Origin: Lophius americanus
Taxonomy: Eukaryota > Chordata > Actinopteri > Lophiiformes > Lophiidae
Assembly: GCA_037951165.1 (NCBI GenBank)
Contig: JBBDHG010000169.1
Span: 2,040,001 to 2,104,000, forward strand
Reading direction: 5' to 3'
Length of the DNA stretch: 64,000 nucleotides
Shown: piece by piece, positions 21,081 through 34,900 of the stretch
Position numbering within the stretch: position 1 is the first letter of the stretch
How the letters are laid out: each line of letters begins with the position of its first letter
The notes under the pieces: generated by a model
The model's database searches: none
Seen by the model: the letters and a program-made list of their open reading frames with translations, nothing else
Told to the model about the DNA's origin: nothing
Made by a program: the position numbers and the translations under genes

Positions 21081-21239
21081 GTGGTCTTTGAGTCTGATGA
21101 GACCCGCGGTGGCTCGGCAGAAGATGTATTAGGAGAAAACCTACCACGCCCTTAAAACCTCTCAGAAGTCACATAGCGTTAGAATCCTACTTTGAAAGAG
21201 GCCATACTGAAGGGGTCAAAGTTCACACAGCCTCTCCCT
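20551..21239 (-). other. pknox2: Probable pknox2 3'UTR, with poly(A) signal at 20551-20556
   Basis: The first canonical minus-strand AATAAA downstream of the pknox2 stop is at 20551-20556. The interval contains a long GAT/ATC triplet repeat at 21023-21080. Transcript extent is inferred; fish 3'UTRs of this gene could be much longer. Confidence 0.3.
21023..21080. repeat. (GAT)n microsatellite in probable pknox2 3'UTR
   Basis: About 18 GAT triplets. The plus-strand poly-Asp frame across it is a repeat artefact. Confidence 0.95.
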
Positions 21240-21499
21240 CTACTCCAGGTCCTCTCTGTGCTCCATGCTCAGATCTCTCCTCCCTATGCCGGACATTTGC
21301 CGGCCTCTGTTGTTCTCCTCCTCTCCGTCCTCCTCCTCTTCCTCATCCTCCATCCCCTCCTCCTCTTCCTCCTCCTCCTCCTCTTCGTCCTCCTCCTCGG
21401 TGCCGTCCATGGAGTCGTCGGCTCCCAGCATGGCCTGCTGCATGGCCAGGGTCGCGGAGTCTGACGACAGCGACTGGAGGCGGTCCATGTTCAGCACGT
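21240..21499 (-). CDS. pknox2: pknox2 exon i (terminal, acidic tail)
   Basis: Encodes residues 369-454 and the stop: MDRLQSLSSDSATLAMQQAM, then DDSMDGTEEEDEEEEE..., ending DLSMEHREDLE. The LQSLSSDSATLAMQQ block and acidic end are diagnostic of PKNOX2. The Glu/Asp run (about residues 402-434) is coded by GAG/GAA/GAC repeats and is longer than in mammals as I remember them. The acceptor is ttccctcag|AC. Confidence 0.95.
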
Positions 21500-21934
21500 C
21501 TGAGGGAAACAGAGGAGGACAGAGACTTTAGACCAAACTCAGTCTAGAAACCGAATCTTCTTCGTCACAATAAACCTGAAGCCCATCTCTAAGACAGGCC
21601 CACGCTGTCGTCCCCGGCAGCAAAGGTATATTCTCGGAATGTCCCCAATCCTCTGCGTTGTACAAACGATCCCCCTGACTGAACTCCTCAATATGAAGTT
21701 GTGTTTTTTGTAAAAAAAAAAAAAGAAGCCTACCCTAGTGACTTAAATATCAGCCATTAGAGTAAAACACAACTACAGTATAAAAATAAGATGGAGCTCC
21801 TCTTTGATTCATATGCATCAAATTTGGAATAAATTGGACCAATTTTTAGGACGTTATGTCTAAAAAAACAGAGTTGGTTGTAAAAAACAATCCCCGCTAG
21901 TGGGGGAAATATGAACTTTTAGAGTAAAACATAC

Positions 21935-21965
<31 letters not shown>

Positions 21966-24900
21966 CTACATTTATATATAAAGAGGATAGATTTCCTGAA
22001 GTCGATTCGTATGAACCCTATTTGGAATCATTCGGACAAACGGTTTGAAAGCTACGGGCTAACGACGTTTTGGGATACAGCTCCCCCTAGTGATGGATAA
22101 ATGCAACTATCCTTTCGCAAAATCAGTCCAGATTTTCTTCACATTCAGGTCGGTGTCGGAATCAAATTTGAAAATGATCCAGGAAATATTTTTTGAGTTA
22201 TGGCATCAAACACGAAGGATCGATCGACGATTCCATAATATCCCCGACTTTTCTGGGATATAAATATCTATGAATAAATTTAGCACTGAAAAATAACCAG
22301 AACCAGGATCGGAGATCATCGGACCTAACAGAGCAACATGATATGTATGCGATACAGATCTACTAACAAACATAAATATATATATATATATGTATATAAT
22401 AGTACATACATACATAAAAAGGACTTAAACTTTCCTTTATCAGCAGAACTTTTAATTTATTGCTGCTTTTTTGCCAATATTTTTATTTTATTATTATTAT
22501 TACATTTTTTTATTCATGCTTTAATCTGCTTTTAGCTTGTAGCACTTTGAGATTTGATCCAAACGTAGAGTGCCTTCTAAATAAGATATATTATTATTAT
22601 TATTAAACACATTAAAGACATTATTTGGACCTTCCTAAACTGCCTTCTGTCACAAATACTCATTTTTTCACTCTAGATGTCAGATTTCCATATTTACGCT
22701 GGGATTCTTCTTTAATTGTATGTTATACACCAGGACAGCAGATGGTTTTCCTTCTACCAGACGTTTCTTTTCTGCGTGTTTAGAGTTGGACAGTCGGCAG
22801 TTTTAAATATGGACTCAATTTATCGGTGGGATAAAATGCAATTTTTCCCAATTTTTCTCACTAATGAAGATCGTGTTAGTTAGTTTGAGAACAAGGAAAT
22901 CTTAAAAAAGTTTCTTAAACTTGATTGTAATTTAGTGAATTTGCTTAAATACGTCGTTTTTAACGGACCCATTTTGTGTTTTGTTGGGCTTTATGTGAAA
23001 TCTTCAACAGTTAAAAACACAAAATTCCAAACACGCGCCAACTACTATTTATAAAATCACGTGATTTATGTGTACTTTCTGAGTTTTAGTGTGTTTTTCT
23101 TTGCTATTTGGAGAAAGAAATCTCAGAAATCTCTCAATGCATATGTTTAGAACTTTTCAACATAATGTTCTTTTACTTCTCACATAATGTTCTTGCCTTC
23201 GCACATATAAAAACAAAAGTGCCATCTAATGGTTTAAACAGCAGATAATGAAGTGTCATTTCCCCATGTGTTTAAAGGAGCGGTGAACCTGGGGAACGTT
23301 GTGGTGTTTACTCCGGGGTGATAGTTTGTTGGGACCTACTGTCTGAGTTGTTCCCTGTTTGAGATCTGTGTGTCTGCAGAACTCCAGCCACAATGGAGTC
23401 AGGCCAGAAGCGCTGTGTGGGGCGGTGCTGGGACTTCATCTTCTTCGCCTTAGGAGCCGGGTCTGGGTTACTGGCATCCAGCATCGGCTGGAGGATACGC
23501 CGACGAGCGTTGATGAACCTGCGGGGGAGGAGGAGGAGGAGGAGGAGGAGGAGGAGGGGAGTTGGTGAGCTCAGTTTAGTTCAGTTTATTTATTTGACAT
23601 GGACAGACAGTGAAATTGGTTTTAATAAATAAAGAAAAGAGAAAAGTAAAAACACAAAATCCTCATAAAGTACATTATAGTACATTATCAAATCGATACA
23701 GGTAAAATGTGAGGACAGATTCAACAATTATATGAGTCTACAGATAAATGTGTGCATATTTTTTAAGCTCTGATTTTTCGTCTTTCTGTCCTGATTTAAT
23801 ACCTTAATTGAAAGAATTGAAGTTGTTTTGAATTTTCAGTTGAGTGGGAAACTCAAAATGTTGGCACCAATAACACCAATAAAACACTTTTACATAATGT
23901 GATTGATGTATTTTAATAAACTCATCTACTATCACTAACTATGAAATGTTAAAGGGAAATATGATACATGCAACGTAATGTAAACCTCCTAAAGACAATT
24001 CATATGCAACAAATTTGGACTAAATCAGACAAACGGTTGAAGAATTATGGCCCAAAAAAGTATGGAGCTAAAGCTCCCCCTAGTGTCGAAATTATACAAT
24101 CGACCTTCTCCAAAAGCTCTCCACTTCCTTCTCGCACTAAGATCTGTGTGGGTAAAAAATTTGAAAACGTGGAGAAAAAAAACGTTTTGAGTTAAAAAAA
24201 AAAAAGATTCAATAATATTCCTGACATTTTAAAGGAAATCATTGCATTCTTTCACAATTAATTAAATATAGATTATAATAATTAGCAGCCGGACAAAACA
24301 ACAGAAGACATTTTGGAAAGAGAGAATGCAGATTTATCTGTTTTATGGAAGGACCGGAAACGGAAATGTGTCATTTTTAGAGATTTTAATGATTAAATGA
24401 TCTTTTTTATCCCCTGAAAAAAAAACGTTTTCAATACATATGTTTTCTTGAATGCATACGTGGAGGAGGATATTTTACAATATTTATTTTTTGGACTTTT
24501 TATTTTTTATTTATTTTTTGGATTTAAGGCTAAATTTGTCACAAAAAAAAGAATAAATCTGTAAAAAAGGAACCAAATTCTTCAGTTTCACACTTTATTT
24601 TTGAGTATAAACCTAAATCTCTTTCCCTTCTAAAATAAATATAATAATGAAGTAACGTACAGTTATATAAAAAATAATTAAATCAAACGTTGGCTGAGTT
24701 ACAGGTAAATTGAATTTGACGTGCTTCATATGTTCCACCAGGAGAGGGCGCCACTGCGCCATCAATGTACCGATGGTTCAAACACGTCATATTTCCTCTA
24801 CAACACTAGGAGGCGGTGTCTTTTTTGTGTTGGACACGTGAGGACAGCATCTTACCAGTTATTCACTTGCAAAAGGGTTAAATTTGTTTGTGCTGCAATC

Positions 24901-27900
24901 TGCCTTTTCTCGTCTTCTGTGGGGTACGGGTGCTGAAAGGAGACACAGTTAGTGACAGAAACTCACAGCTCCAGCAGTCCAACCTCGACCGTTCGGCAAA
25001 ACATGACCCCGACCAAACGATGGGTTTTGATTTTAAAAAATACGCGTGAATGTTTAACGAGCCTCACCATGAGGTGCTGAAAGAGCCAGGAGCGCATGAT
25101 GTTGGTGGCATGTTTGGGCAGGACCCCCCTCTTATTCTTGGACTTCTTGTCTTCGCTGTCCAACAGGGACGCCAGGTCCACGTTTACCTTCAAACCAGAC
25201 ACCAGGGACGGGAAGGGAGAGGAAGAAAAGAAAAAAGGAGAGGATGGTTGGGGCTTAGTTATTGTTGCCACGGAAACAAAGGGAGACTACCAATTACCCA
25301 TCCTTTTTTTGTTGCAAGGGCTGAAACACCTCCTTAAGTGTCACCATGGTAACGGAATTTGAGTAATGACACTTAAAATATAGAAAGGCATCGGCGGTGA
25401 CTGAGTGGAAACACAAGAGGGTCATCAGACTGTTTGGTGCCTGGAGGAGGAGGTAAAGAGCGGACGAGTTTCGCTGTGGGGTTCTGAAGGAGTCGGCGGG
25501 CCGGGTTAAGTTTGGTTTTGGACTCTTGTTTAGCTGAACCTGAACTTTGTGTTCAGTGAGGAAATCATAATAGAAAAGTTATGGTTTGGCGACGTGTTCT
25601 GACAACACGATCTCACTTTGTTGCCTTGAAGGTCCGGTGTGTAAGATTTGGCCTAGGGGGGTTGCTGCGACCCAGTTCACCCACCGTAAGCAATTGGATG
25701 GACCTCGGACCATTGCTGGCTCTGGAGTGATCGAGGAGAGATGGTGCTCTCGCAGCCCACGATCCAATGAAGCGGTTCGGTCCGTGGATCTGAAGCTCAT
25801 GAACAGCGCCGCCAGCGTCCTTCCATTCGCTGCTGCTGAGAAGGAGGCCGGCGGTGCTGACCCGAGTAGAACCCCTTCCATTTACATCAAAACGCTTAAT
25901 AATGATAATGATGCTGCGTTTGTCAAAACAGTCAAATATTTGAAAACACCATCACAGTCCTCGGTACGGACCCGCTCTCTGGAGATAAAAACGACTTCAT
26001 CCGAACATTTGAGAAAGTATTATGTGAAAGTATTAGTGGTATGTCAGGTTCATGTCAGGTTTATGTCTGGTTTATGTGTGTTTATGTCAGGTTTATGTCA
26101 GGTTCATGTCAGGTTTATGTCTGGTTTATGTGTGTTTATGTCAGGTTATTGTCAGGTTCATGTCTGGTTTATGTCAGGTTCATGTCAGGTTCATGTGAGG
26201 TTCATGTCAGGTTCATGTCAGGTTCATGTCTGGTTCATGTCTGGTTCATGTCTGGTTTATATCAGGTTAATGTCTGGTTTATGTCTGGTTTATGTCTGAT
26301 TCATGTCTGGTTTATGTCAGGTTCATGTCTGGTTTATGTCAGGTTTATGGCTGGTTCCTGTCTGGTTTATGTCAGGTTTATGTCTGGTTTATGTCTGGTT
26401 TATGTCAGGTTCATGTCAGGTTCATGTCAGGTTCATGTCTTGTCATGTCTGGTTTATGTATGGTTCATGTCTGGTTTATGTCTGGTTTATGTCAGGTTCA
26501 TGTCAGGTTCATGTCTGGTTTATGTCTGGTTTATGTCTGGTTCATATCTGGTTTATGTCTGGTTTATGTCAGTTTTACGTCTAGTTTATGTCTGGTTTAT
26601 GTCAGGTTCATTGCAGGTTCATGTGAGGTTCATGTCAGGTTCATGTGTGGTTCATGTCTGGTTTATGTCAGGTTCATGTTAGGTTTAGGTCTGGTTTATG
26701 TCTGGTTCATCGTGTTTGTGAGCTCGGAGGATAACTACATAAAACCCAAAGGGTTTTTCAACAGCTACCATCAGCAAGCTCTCTCTGACTCTGTCCACTT
26801 ACATCAATAATCAAAAACAACAACACACATCACATATACAAAATAAAGACACTCTCGTAAGCATGCAACAGCTTCTGCTAAATACTGCCTGAATCTGGCA
26901 TCAGGGCCGGACCCCCCCCCCCCACCTAATAACTTCAAAAGTTGCGAATATGTCAGACTAAACAGTCTCAGATCTCTAAGAAGTTTCAAATGATCATTTT
27001 ACTTTATAAGACAAAATATCATCCCATATTTAATCACCAGCATGACAAAGTACTAATCCCCAGATTTAATATCTGTTGTTCCACAGGCATCAACAACTTC
27101 AAGCACCACTGCGCCTTGAGATCCTGTCCATGGATGTCAAGAAAAGAATCGGAGACAAAGGGGGAGGCGGTCCAACATTCACTGTGAAGGTGTCTGACTT
27201 TCTGCCAAGCACACGAACACAACTCTCACTTTGGTTAAACAGGGACCGGATGTCTCAAACCAGGCCCCAGTACCCCCATGCCCCCGCAGTACCCCCCACA
27301 GGACGCCCTGTGGAACACAAAGCCTTCTCCAAATCAACACAACACTTGAGGACCGGACGGGCCAACAGCATTGTTCCTCCTTCGACAATCTGTTGTAACC
27401 TCCTTTCCAGAACCGAGGAGGAAACTTTCCCAGGAAGTGTGTTTGCTCCACTTTTTATTAAGTGGGACAACCACCCAAGTCTGCCCGTCCACAGGTACGC
27501 TCCACACCTCCACCAGACACTGTATAGGTGTGTCCAACACGACAACCCAACAATGTCCAACGCCTTCAGGAACTCTGGGCCGATCTCATCCATCCCTTGT
27601 GCCTTTCCTCTGGTTACTTTCTGAACTACCTCAACCACCTCTGCCAGGGAAATGGACGGGCCTTCCCCCGAGTTTCTCTCTGCCTCCAATAGAGGACATA
27701 GTTGGGGTTCCAGGGGTCCTAAAACTGCTCCGTCCGATAACTGACGAATTCCTACAGTATTCCAGTACTGTCTCGGGTTGTACCCATTTTGAACCCTAAA
27801 CCCTGCTTTCCCTTCCTGATTCGTCGGATGGCTTTCCAGAGCTTCCTGGAGGCCAAGAGAAAATCCTTCTCCCTGAACTGCTCCTACTGTTTTTGCTTGA

Positions 27901-30900
27901 GCAACGGCCTTCTGGTCTCTCTGTACCTGCCTGCTGCCTCACGAGACACCAGGGCAGACTGGGTCCGAAAGGCCTCCCGGTGTCCACTAGCGGGTTATCA
28001 GGTGGATGCTACGACAGGAACCAATGACCTCCTGACCCCAGCCGACTGGTTTTAAGTATTTTTCGCAAGTGGCCTTTGTTTTATGGCAAAGGTCCGACCC
28101 GATTTAGTAGAAGATACACAGAAAAATGGAGGGGGTCCAATACTTTTTCACATCTATGAGCCACCGGGGTTTTTCCCCCCCCCTTAATTTAATTCTGACA
28201 TTTTCTTATTTGTCATTTGAGTAATCAGTACCAGCACCTTTGAGTCTTTTTTCTGTTTTTTCCCTTTTTTTTTTTAAATGAGGTGAAGTGTAAATGACTT
28301 CAGAGGGGGGGGGGGGGCATACCAGTGGGCCTGCTTAAAAAAATGTCATATGCATAAGCGAGCGGGCCAAATTTCATGAATAAATAAAAAATGCAATTCT
28401 GCTAAAGAATATCCAATTGATTAATTTTATGCGGGGGGAAGAATCCAGGCAGTCTCGGAGCTAAATAACAGACAACCCCCTACGTAATGCACACAATGCC
28501 CATATACACACTCCCTCCCTACACACAACACCACTCATTACAGTTGCATCTGGGTGTCACGTGGATAGCCTTCCCTCTTATCCCCCCCCCCCCAGCCCTC
28601 GGAGCACACGGGTTCCATGGGAAAAGCTACGTCGAATTAATTGGTGGCACTGAGCTGGAGAGTGTGATTACTCGGGGCTTGTCGTTAAATCAGCGACGGG
28701 GCTGTGTTCAATTCCCAGCCTGGGCGTAGCGGCTCCGCCTCTCACGGGTTACGGCTTCAACCGGATCACCTCTCACTCTCAAGCACGGAAATGCGCCGCT
28801 GAAACTGAGATGCTCCCAGGCCAGCGCTCCTCACGCCACCCTGCTCTTGATCTGTATCTACAGATCAATATAAAGACCACCAAACACTGGTGTCTGCAGC
28901 GGTTCTTAAATCCTACTAGTCTGGTATTTGTCTGAGATATGGGAAGGTACAAAAAAAAGAAAAGAAAAAGAACGACAGTGACGATTAAACGAATCCCTAA
29001 AAATCAGTTTAAATTCAAATAATCAGTGTTTGATGGACGTTTCCAGCAAGGAAGCATCAGAAGAGCCCAGTATTTCTGTGGATCACTCTGTTTGATGCAT
29101 GTCGGTGTGAGTTACCGTTTATATCACTAGTGGAAGAAAGAAATACACACTAAAACACATTCGTACCATTCGTGCAACAGGAAAGATCTCCGGAAACAGG
29201 AAAGCGTTTCAGAAGCAAAATCCCCAATCTGGTGAAATCGCTCAGTTTAAGGTGATTGTATCAACGAAAAGTTAGGTGTAGCCACAGATTCTTTGCGTTA
29301 ACGCGATAATTCGATAATTTGTTTCGTGCGTCATCTTCAGAACCTACCCATATGTGATCAAGAATTTTTCTGGAGAAGTCGATAGGGGAAGCTTTATCTC
29401 CAAATGTTCTCACGCCATAATTCTCCAACAGTTGGTCTGATTTTCTTTAAATTTCATATTTATGAATTGATTCATGGAGATATATCTTGTAAATATACTA
29501 TTTTACTCTAGTAGTTCGTATTTTAGTACCTAGAGGGATTTTATTTTTACAAAAATAAGGTCATTCATGGATGATTTTCAGATAAATAGTATTACCTACG
29601 TAGACCTTAGTGAGAGGAAGAACAGGATTTTTATTTTGATTGGAATGCTGGGTTGCATATTTCTAACACTAGGGGAAACTTATCTTCAAAGGTTTTTGGG
29701 CCATAATTTCCAAGACTTATCTCGTATAAATTGTCTCATTACCCTAATAAATCGTTTTAACCAAATTTTCACTGACATAAGTTTAAGTAGATTATTTCTT
29801 ACATCATTTTCATTGTGGAACCGTAAAAGGAAAAATAAATCATAATTTGCACGACATCCTCTTTAACATGATTCACTAATGCTTGGATTCACTGATCGCA
29901 TTTTGAGGATAAATAAACGTGTTTTTGAGTCAAATAATAAATAAAAACTTTTACATGTAACCCTGAAAAACGGCGCTTTAATTCGTCCAATGAGGGAATC
30001 GATTGCAGAACATCGTATGCGTTTTCACAAAAACCCTAAGGATGGCTGTTTTACGTTCTATAACACTCAAACTAAATCCTCTTCGCTCTGTCCCTCTGCG
30101 ACAAACACCCCATGATGAAGGAATGATGACGAGGGAAGTTAACTTTTTGTTTAACCGAACATCGGGACAAATGGAATGTCCTGATGTTTTAGATTCAGCT
30201 GTGTTAATACGGCTAGAGCCGCACGACATTAATTCAATTAGGCAAACGACTAATTAACTCCCACTCATCAGTCGGAGGCGAAACAAAGGGTATGAATTTA
30301 GAAAACATAAAATAAAATACGCTTTTGCATATGAGGCTGAATTGTAGGAACCTTCGTCTAAATCACATCAAAAATATATTTGTTCTAGAGAACATGCGCT
30401 GTAAGTTACACATATTCTGATTCGATACGTTTCTTTGTGCGAAAATGCAGGAGTTAATTGGTCTACTGAGGTTATGGTCTGGATTAAACAGGATAAATCT
30501 CCCGGAGTCGATTCATATGCACCAAAGTTGGACTAAATTGGACTAACGACTGGGAATTTAAGCTCCAAAAACTATATTTTTTGTGAAAAGGGTCGGCCCT
30601 AGTGATCAACATGTGAACTCTTAGAGTAAAAGATGACATAATCTAGATAAATCTCCTCCAATCGACTCATATGCACCAAATTGTGACTAAATCGGACCAA
30701 CGGTTGAGAAATTGTTGCCGGAAAACTTTTGGGGATAAAGCTCCCCCTGGTGTTGAAAAAATATACAAATCTGTCTGCGGTGTTGGAACATTTGAAAAAA
30801 AATTCATAAAAAGTTTTTGGGTCATCATGTTAACACAAAGGTTCTGCGGCGGCTGATGCGCCGGCTGACCCGGATGTGGACATGGATGCACGATGTCCGT

Positions 30901-31850
30901 CTGTCTTGAAGACCAATTCCGCCGTTCCAATTCTCTGATTGAGAGATGTTCCAGTTTTTAACCGTCTTAAATGCGACCCTGTGCAGGGCTGCAGTCTCTC
31001 TGCTAACAAGGAGGGGGGGGGGGGGATCCCGGGGTCCGCGGCCACCAGCATCCTGAAACGCTCGTCTTACACCGCTTTAATTTGTCCGACCTGACAGGAT
31101 CATCAAAATGCTGTGACATCATGTGAAAGAAAAAAAAAAAAACAATTCCCATTTTGTCTGTCAGTGGGGCGCCGTGTTCAAACAGAGGCAGTATAAAAAA
31201 TCTGCCTGGGGGGGTCTTTGAGACGTGGAGAAGCCTTTTTTGATAATAATAAATTGAACATGGGCCCTGGGAGGAAACGAATGTGTATGCAAATAAAAAA
31301 AACATCACTGGTCGGACGGTTTTACCTGTGAGTTCTGGATCTGGATGGTTCCCGGCGGCAGCGCCTGAGCTAACAGTTGCCCCTGCGATGTCACCATGGC
31401 AACCGGCTGGTACAAGGTCCCACCTGAGGGGATAATTTGCCATCATGAGCATGAAGTAGCTTCAGCAGCTACTGGCAGCTACAGCCAGACTACCAGCGGA
31501 CCGCCGGAGCCTTCTGAGGTTCTCGCCAGGGCCTCGGAAAACAAAGGCACGGCAAACAGGAGACAAAGTGATTAAATGCAAAGTGCATTAATGTCCTTTA
31601 ACCCCTGAGGAAAGGGAGATGGGGGGGGGGGTTAGTCGCTGGTTTAATTAGTCTTGATCAAGATCTTCTGATCAGAGTCTGTTTGAGCTCTTGAGTATGT
31701 AGTGATCAAAGGCGAAGACATTGATTTATTTTGGGTTAAAAGGGATTTCCGGAGGGCAGGATTAACATTTCACTGTACAGGCTTCACATTATAAAAGGCC
31801 CAGCTTCCTGTGAAGGATACTGACGCGGCTGTTGTACACACACACACACA

Positions 31851-31905
<55 letters not shown>

Positions 31906-34900
31906 ACACACACACACACACAGAACCACACACACACACACACACACAGAACCACACGCGCAGCTTTACACTAGAACACAACTTTTAAGCAATATTTAAA
32001 CACGGATGCCTGTTGTTGTAGTTTGAAATGGTTAAAAAGAAAACACGCTTACTATGTTGAATATCCGTGTCCTATATATCATATATGTATTAAAAAAATA
32101 CGGATTATTCATATTACATCCTGTAGCGCTTTGAATTTTCCTCAAGAGTCAATAGCTAGTTAATAATAAATTACTTATTCATAATAGATAATGTAATCTA
32201 ATCCAATATTATATACCTATATTAATATAATACAATATAACATAGTATAATATAATATATTATAATCCAATATAATATATTATACCTATATTAATCCAAT
32301 AGAATCCAATATAATATAATATTATATAATATAGTATAATATAATATAGCTATATTAATATAATATAATATACCTATATTAATATAATATAATTTACCTA
32401 TACTATAAAACATAATAGCGAATACTTTGGATGACATCATTTACGAATAATGAATAAAACAGAAACAAATTTGAACACTTGGAAAAAACATGTATTTAGG
32501 AAGGAGGTGGAAATATTCATCTTAGGTCCTACTTATGACGTAAATATTTATTATTTGATTTCCTTTCTGCAAAAGAACTCAACAGGATTAGAATATCGTA
32601 CTGGATTAAACATATTTTTCTAGATTGTTTTGAAGGGATGAAGAAATTCAAGAACCTCCATAACCTTCACTTTTTTTTTTTTAAAGGCCAAACGGTGATG
32701 AGATTTGGTCATCGGGGTCGTATTGTTTTGATGTTTGTGTGTATCATCGTATGCTCACCCGACACCACTTGAGAGTTGATTGTAGTCATGGCAACGTTGC
32801 TCTGTGGCAGCCCCCCGGCAGGCACCACAATCCCTGAGGGGTTAACAGAGCTGGAGACAGAGGTCATGGATGGAGAGGAGGTCTGAATTAGTTCCTGGGG
32901 GATCACAGAGAGACACTTGTGAGCAAATGTAAAGAGGCTGTTTGTGAGTGAAGATTCCCAACAGCAGACTCTACCTGCTGATAAACCACAAGACGCGTCA
33001 TGGCAACCGCTACTCGGCGCGTGAGATCCGGGGAGAGTTCACCACTGACCTGCTGCATGTTGAGACTGGTGTGCGTTGGAGAATAGGGTCCTCCGAGGTC
33101 GTTACGGAGGAGGTTGTCGCTGTGCATCTTGGTCTTGAGGCAGGTGATGTAACGGTTGCAGAAATCTTTACAGAGCTCATTGACCTTCTCTAGTTCAAGT
33201 AGGTGGATCCGCAAAACCTGGATGGCTTTTACCATCTGAGGGAGAAGGAGGCGAAACAAAAACAGATCTTCAATACTGGAACCGAACAGTTTTACTCACT
33301 GTTGGCGATAAAAGTTACCCATAAACATCCGTGTACAAAGTGTTTAGATGGATTTATGCTTTTGAATATATTTCTAAATTTTCTGCTGTGAACTTTGGAG
33401 GCAAGTTTAATAATCTGAGTGTCATATCAACATGCTTGCCAAGGTTTCGGCCCAGTGGCATTCTTCGGAGCATAAAAGACATTGGAGATCCGGCAATTTA
33501 AGAGATGACACCCTGTGAGGTTCTTTCTTATCGATATGAGCCTAGATGGCTTTGAGGTTTGACATGGAGGTGCCATGGCTGATACCCAGATAAGTGCAGA
33601 CTTGTGGAAGTTCGTGTGGCTGGGAGTTGTCTATTGTCTTTGGTGTTATCAGTTGTAGTCTTGGCTTCTCTTTTCCTCAGGTTCCCCAGGCTGCACGGAT
33701 CAGCTTTGTATACATCATAGATGTTCCTGGGAGTGTTGTCTGTGACGGGTATTTCAGAGAGTGACCTCCCTTGCAGAGGTCACTGTACACTATGTTTCTC
33801 TCTCACCCTGATGTCCTTTAGTAGTGAGAAATGGAACTCATTTAACATAAATTGGTAGCAATGTAAGTATATACCTATTAGGTCTGTGATATTATGGAAT
33901 CACCGTTGTTGGTTGTGTTTATTCGGTAACTCAAAAACATCATTTTCAAATATTATAAACCCTTTAGACCTTAGTGTGAGGAAGAACAGGGTTGATTAAG
34001 GGAAAGTTCTGTTGTATATTTCTGATGCCAGTGGTAGCTTTATATCCTAAAGAGTCTGTCCAAATCTTGTATGTATGTTTTGTATGTCTTGTATATTTCA
34101 AAATTTGACTCTTATAGTTCCTATAATACTCACTATGAGGACCTTTAAAGAAAAACACTGTTTTTCGGACATGGCTTCACATTTAAGTTGACATTCCCTT
34201 CCTGTCAGCGATGACTAGCTTGATCAGAAAAATTCCAAAATTTAGGGAACCCTAACAAAAAGGAGTTGCTATTATATATGTAAGCAGTAGTCCGGTGATA
34301 GATGATGTCACCTTTATTGATCTGGTTAATTCCAGAGAGAGAGAGAGAGAGAGTCTCAATGTCACATGAACTTCTCACCCACTGAAAATGTTTCAAGGCG
34401 CACTAATGACACAAATGTGAAATTGGCATTAAAGGCATCATTTGCCTCGACCGACACAAACTTCCATCTACTCTCAGCTTCGCATCGATATTTGGATGTA
34501 ATTGCACCACAGGACAAATTTGTCTCACCATTGGTGGGAACACACCATTAAGAGGAAAAGGAATTCAGAGTCTAAGCGATTTTGATCCATGATCATCAAA
34601 CTCTGGATCCCAGATTTCCCATGAGGCACTTGGATGAAATCTTCCACCGGACCTCACCCCTGTGTTGCATGTCCTCTTCTTTCAAACCGAAACAGCAAAA
34701 GAATGTAATGTTGTTTCATAATTGGTGGTTCAAACTGGGGCGTTCTATCCAGAGACACAGAGGGTATGATACAAAATGTGAATTTGGTGATCAGCTATGC
34801 ATATACATCACCTTTGGTTGACTGAAACTGTCCTTTCGTTATTAATAAAACATCAATAGTCATTAAAGAAGAGTCAAACAGTAGATGTGGAGGCGGGGAA

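Noticed and set aside
20858..21091. Frame ending in a long Asp run
   Set aside because: Produced by the GAT microsatellite; no other coding sign.
21265..21531. Ser-rich plus-strand ORF
   Set aside because: Antisense shadow of the pknox2 acidic tail (GAG repeats read as CTC).
25586..25900. Start of the 237-codon ORF considered as a gene
   Set aside because: The non-repetitive part matches a degenerate TTAA-type MITE and the rest is minisatellite.
26041..26810. Long repetitive plus-strand ORFs in several frames
   Set aside because: All come from the stop-free 11-bp minisatellite.
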